A stretch of 64,000 nucleotides of DNA from Daejeonella oryzae DSM 19973 (GTDB lineage: Bacteria; Bacteroidota; Bacteroidia; Sphingobacteriales; Sphingobacteriaceae), in assembly GCF_000422945.1 (NCBI RefSeq), contig NZ_AUHA01000002.1, positions 1,240,001 through 1,304,000 of the forward strand, read 5' to 3'. Below the pieces are notes generated by a model. The model did no database searches. It was given only the letters and a program-made list of their open reading frames with translations, and was not told the DNA's origin. Shown piece after piece: positions 63,085 through 64,000 of the stretch (position 1 is its first letter; every line of letters begins with the position of its first letter). The translations under genes and the position numbers were made by a program.

Positions 63085-64000
63085 TTAAGATGCCATAACT
63101 TTTGTAGTTCTGCCAACAGCAATTTTGCGTACTGTTTCAATAATAGCATTAGCATCAAACCCGCATTCCGACCAAAGTTCAGGCTGTTCGCCATGTTCAA
63201 TGATTTTATCCGGAATTCCTAATCTTACTATTTTGGAGGTATAGTTATGGTCGGCCATGAATTCGATGACTGCACTTCCAAATCCGCCCTGCAAACAACC
63301 GTCTTCTACGGTCACTACATTTTTAAATTTGCTGAAAACGGTATGAAGCATTTCTTCATCCAAAGGTTTTACAAAACGCATATCGTAATGTGCCGGATGA
63401 ATTCCTTCAGAGTTTAATTCTAAACAGGCTTTTAATGCTTCATTGCCAATATGCCCCAAGGTTAAAATCGCCACGTCTTCACCATCACAAATTTTGCGAC
63501 CCTTGCCAATAGGAATGGCTTTCATAGGGCGCCTCCAATCCGGCATAACACCGTTTCCGCGGGGATAACGAATGCTGAAAGGTCCCATATTTTCCTGCTG
63601 TGCAGTGAACATCAGGTTGCGAAGCTCTTCTTCATTCATTGGTGCAGAAACGATCATGTTAGGAATGCATCGCATATAAGCAAGATCGTACGCACCGTGA
63701 TGCGTTGGTCCGTCGGCACCAGCAAAACCGGCCCTGTCCAGACAAAAAACGACATTCAATTTCTGTATGGCTACATCATGGATTACCTGGTCAAACGCTC
63801 TCTGCATAAAGCTGGAATAGATATTACAGAAAGGAACCATTCCCTGTGTGGCCAGACCGGCCGAAAAGGTAACGGCATGCTGTTCAGCGATACCTACATC
63901 AAAAGCACGCTCGGGCATCGCTTTCATCATGATGTTTAAAGAGCATCCGGAAGGCATAGCAGGGGTGATACCCATAATTTTCGGATTACTTTCTGCTAAT
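63085..64000 (-). CDS. dxs: 1-deoxy-D-xylulose-5-phosphate synthase, C-terminal part
   Basis: Makes the first MEP-pathway intermediate from pyruvate and glyceraldehyde-3-phosphate. The frame continues to the right window edge without a start (LAESNPKI precedes the first Met at 63975), so about half of the protein is outside. What is seen is the transketolase-type pyrimidine-binding domain ([64 protein letters not shown]) and the C-terminal domain ([17 protein letters not shown]). All agree with DXS. It converges on the barrel gene. Confidence 0.95.
   Translation of the reverse strand, partial: LAESNPKIMGITPAMPSGCSLNIMMKAMPERAFDVGIAEQHAVTFSAGLATQGMVPFCNIYSSFMQRAFDQVIHDVAIQKLNVVFCLDRAGFAGADGPTHHGAYDLAYMRCIPNMIVSAPMNEEELRNLMFTAQQENMGPFSIRYPRGNGVMPDWRRPMKAIPIGKGRKICDGEDVAILTLGHIGNEALKACLELNSEGIHPAHYDMRFVKPLDEEMLHTVFSKFKNVVTVEDGCLQGGFGSAVIEFMADHNYTSKIVRLGIPDKIIEHGEQPELWSECGFDANAIIETVRKIAVGRTTKVMAS

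Noticed and set aside
1-64000. CRISPR arrays, tRNA, rRNA, insertion sequences, prophage
   Set aside because: Looked for regularly spaced repeats, cloverleaf-like segments and transposase motifs; none was recognised.

Overview
The window reads as chromosome of a Bacteroidota bacterium, most likely Sphingobacteriaceae (Pedobacter-like). The evidence is three-fold: near-consensus Bacteroidota -7 promoter elements (TAnnTTTG), sometimes almost touching the start codon; no clear Shine-Dalgarno sequences; and several protein families typical of the phylum (DUF4834, DUF2480, DUF3108, DUF3109, DUF6427-like, RemB/Wzi-like barrels). I saw no rRNA, tRNA, CRISPR array, insertion sequence or phage gene.

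Left part (1 to about 16.5 kb) is housekeeping. On the minus strand are the 5' part of a large YfhO-type membrane protein, a DUF4834 protein, ywbE and uvrB. On the plus strand follow upp, a YjjG-type nucleotidase, a DinB-fold protein, a glycosyltransferase, a multi-pass membrane protein, then purQ-coaX-outer membrane protein-lptC-ppiD, and DUF2480, DUF3108 and DUF3109 proteins.

Middle part (16.6 to 39.8 kb, plus strand) is a first surface-polysaccharide locus. It has rfbA, gmd, a six-SLBB outer membrane export protein, a Wzz chain-length protein without kinase domain, a Wzy-type polymerase, a Wzx-type flippase and a GT2 transferase. Next comes a complete UDP-L-FucNAc set (fnlA, cupin, fnlB, fnlC) with a WbuB/WbjE-like transferase, a WbpV/WbjF-like reductase, a WbpL-like initiating transferase and a WbpM-like dehydratase. 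From memory, this order matches the Pseudomonas aeruginosa O11 O-antigen cluster. The locus closes with two outer membrane barrels (RemB-like and Wzi-like) and a second, WcaJ-type, initiating transferase.

Right part (61.4 to 39.9 kb, minus strand) is a second locus that converges on the first at a perfect 13-bp terminator near 39.87 kb. It runs wza, wzc (tyrosine kinase with a Gly-Tyr tail), two FdtA-type cupins, an acetyltransferase, a DegT aminotransferase, a second acetyltransferase, wzx, GT2, a pyruvyl transferase, wzy, GT4, a CapK-type adenylate-forming enzyme, a two-domain oxidoreductase, an alpha-toroid protein, wecG and wecB. A plus-strand gmd paralogue follows, then ugd. Almost all of these genes overlap or lie within a few bases, so one long operon driven from upstream of wza is likely. 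The stretch from about 48 to 57 kb looks markedly AT-richer and is probably the exchangeable serotype core. The predicted product is an acidic, pyruvylated and acetylated capsule or exopolysaccharide containing a 3-acetamido-3,6-dideoxyhexose.

The window ends with a predicted small membrane protein, an outer membrane beta-barrel protein and the C-terminal part of dxs. The most interesting leads are six copies of a 7-bp repeat just upstream of wzc, the uncharacterised trio CapK-like enzyme / two-domain oxidoreductase / alpha-toroid protein, the tandem FdtA pair in which one copy has an altered His-x-His motif, and the O11-like FucNAc module in a Bacteroidota. All functions are judged by reading; no database search was run.
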